A DNA stretch of 21,313 nt from JACQXM01 sp964569425 (GTDB taxonomy: Bacteria > Planctomycetota > Phycisphaerae > UBA1845): NCBI GenBank assembly GCA_964569425.1, contig CAZMVD010000067.1:1-21313 (forward strand), in the 5' to 3' direction. The position numbers and the translations under genes were made by a program. Below are positions 21,182 to 21,313 of the stretch, piece after piece (the first letter of the stretch is position 1; each line of letters starts with the position of its first letter). The notes below the pieces were generated by a model, which ran no database searches, had not been told where the DNA came from, and was given only the letters and a program-made list of their open reading frames with translations.

Positions 21182-21313
21182 AGGCGAGGGGCGAGGGGCG
21201 TGAAGCGAGAGCAGAGGCACCCTTGACGCCTTGCGTAATGGGCAGGCTGCTTCACGAGGGCACGAAGTGGTGACGGCGCCGAAGGCGCACCGCGACCCCC
21301 GCTCCATTCGGCA
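21180..21313. other. Right-edge intergenic stretch
   Basis: After the stop there is a short GAGGCGAGGGGCGAGGGGCG repeat (about 21181-21200) and no coding or RNA feature I can support. TTGACG at 21222 has no matching -10. Confidence 0.4.

Noticed and set aside
21222..21250. Possible promoter starting TTGACG at the right edge
   Set aside because: No acceptable -10 hexamer 15-19 bp downstream and no gene start before the window ends.
20996..21307. Minus-strand ORF over the right edge
   Set aside because: It is antisense to the repeat-containing tail and the GC-rich edge, with no motif or ribosome site.

Overview
The window is a GC-rich bacterial chromosome segment (most coding stretches are visibly above 60% GC). 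It most likely comes from a member of the Planctomycetota, possibly Phycisphaerae-like or a related lineage. This assignment is an inference. It rests on the secreted protein at the right end, whose tail carries repeated DCNxNxxPDxxE motifs followed by a dockerin-like 'LADHAAF...DLADFARLQ' module, an arrangement familiar from planctomycete secretomes. The long LeuRS and the small DRR-motif protein are compatible with it. No rRNA, tRNA, CRISPR array or complete insertion sequence was seen.

Layout, left to right. Positions 1-2083 hold the 3' part of hutI (histidine degradation), a ribbon-helix-helix antitoxin with only the first codons of a PIN-domain toxin behind it, and a GDP-L-fucose synthase gene that begins right at the toxin break. 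Positions 2154-6499 hold a membrane-microdomain cluster: promoter, long NfeD protease-type protein, short NfeD, flotillin FloA, a hairpin cluster and a proline-rich single-pass membrane protein. Positions 6520-11036 hold leuS with its own promoter, a CYTH-domain gene preceded by a heptanucleotide repeat element and carrying an in-frame hairpin-rich insertion, and a class-II type c cytochrome. A PH-domain membrane protein (minus strand) lies convergent to the cytochrome gene. It is followed by a DUF2007-like protein with an extremely acidic tail and a small DRR-motif protein.

Positions 13172-17277 are a minus-strand block: a PfkB sugar kinase, RNA 2',3'-cyclic phosphodiesterase (thpR), recA and a GT4 glycosyltransferase. 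A second heptanucleotide element lies between the kinase and thpR. Positions 17671-18441 encode a CAP/SCP-domain lipoprotein. The remaining 2.9 kb is accessory in character. It contains a 50-bp tandem hairpin repeat, a decayed copy of a secreted-protein tail, and a secreted Asp-box (sialidase-like) beta-propeller protein whose own tail is a near copy of that relic.

The most notable features are non-coding or mosaic. Two intergenic elements are built from 7-bp units in inverted arms. A hairpin family based on ACCGGC...GCCGGT occurs between genes and inside the CYTH gene. A roughly 300-bp direct repeat offset by exactly 2,080 bp brackets one secreted-protein gene. That same gene shows a sharp GC break near 20,460. 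Finally, a toxin-antitoxin pair has lost its toxin. Promoter-like sequences with the -10 hexamer TAGACT, always followed by CT, recur in front of nfeD, leuS and the DUF2007 gene.
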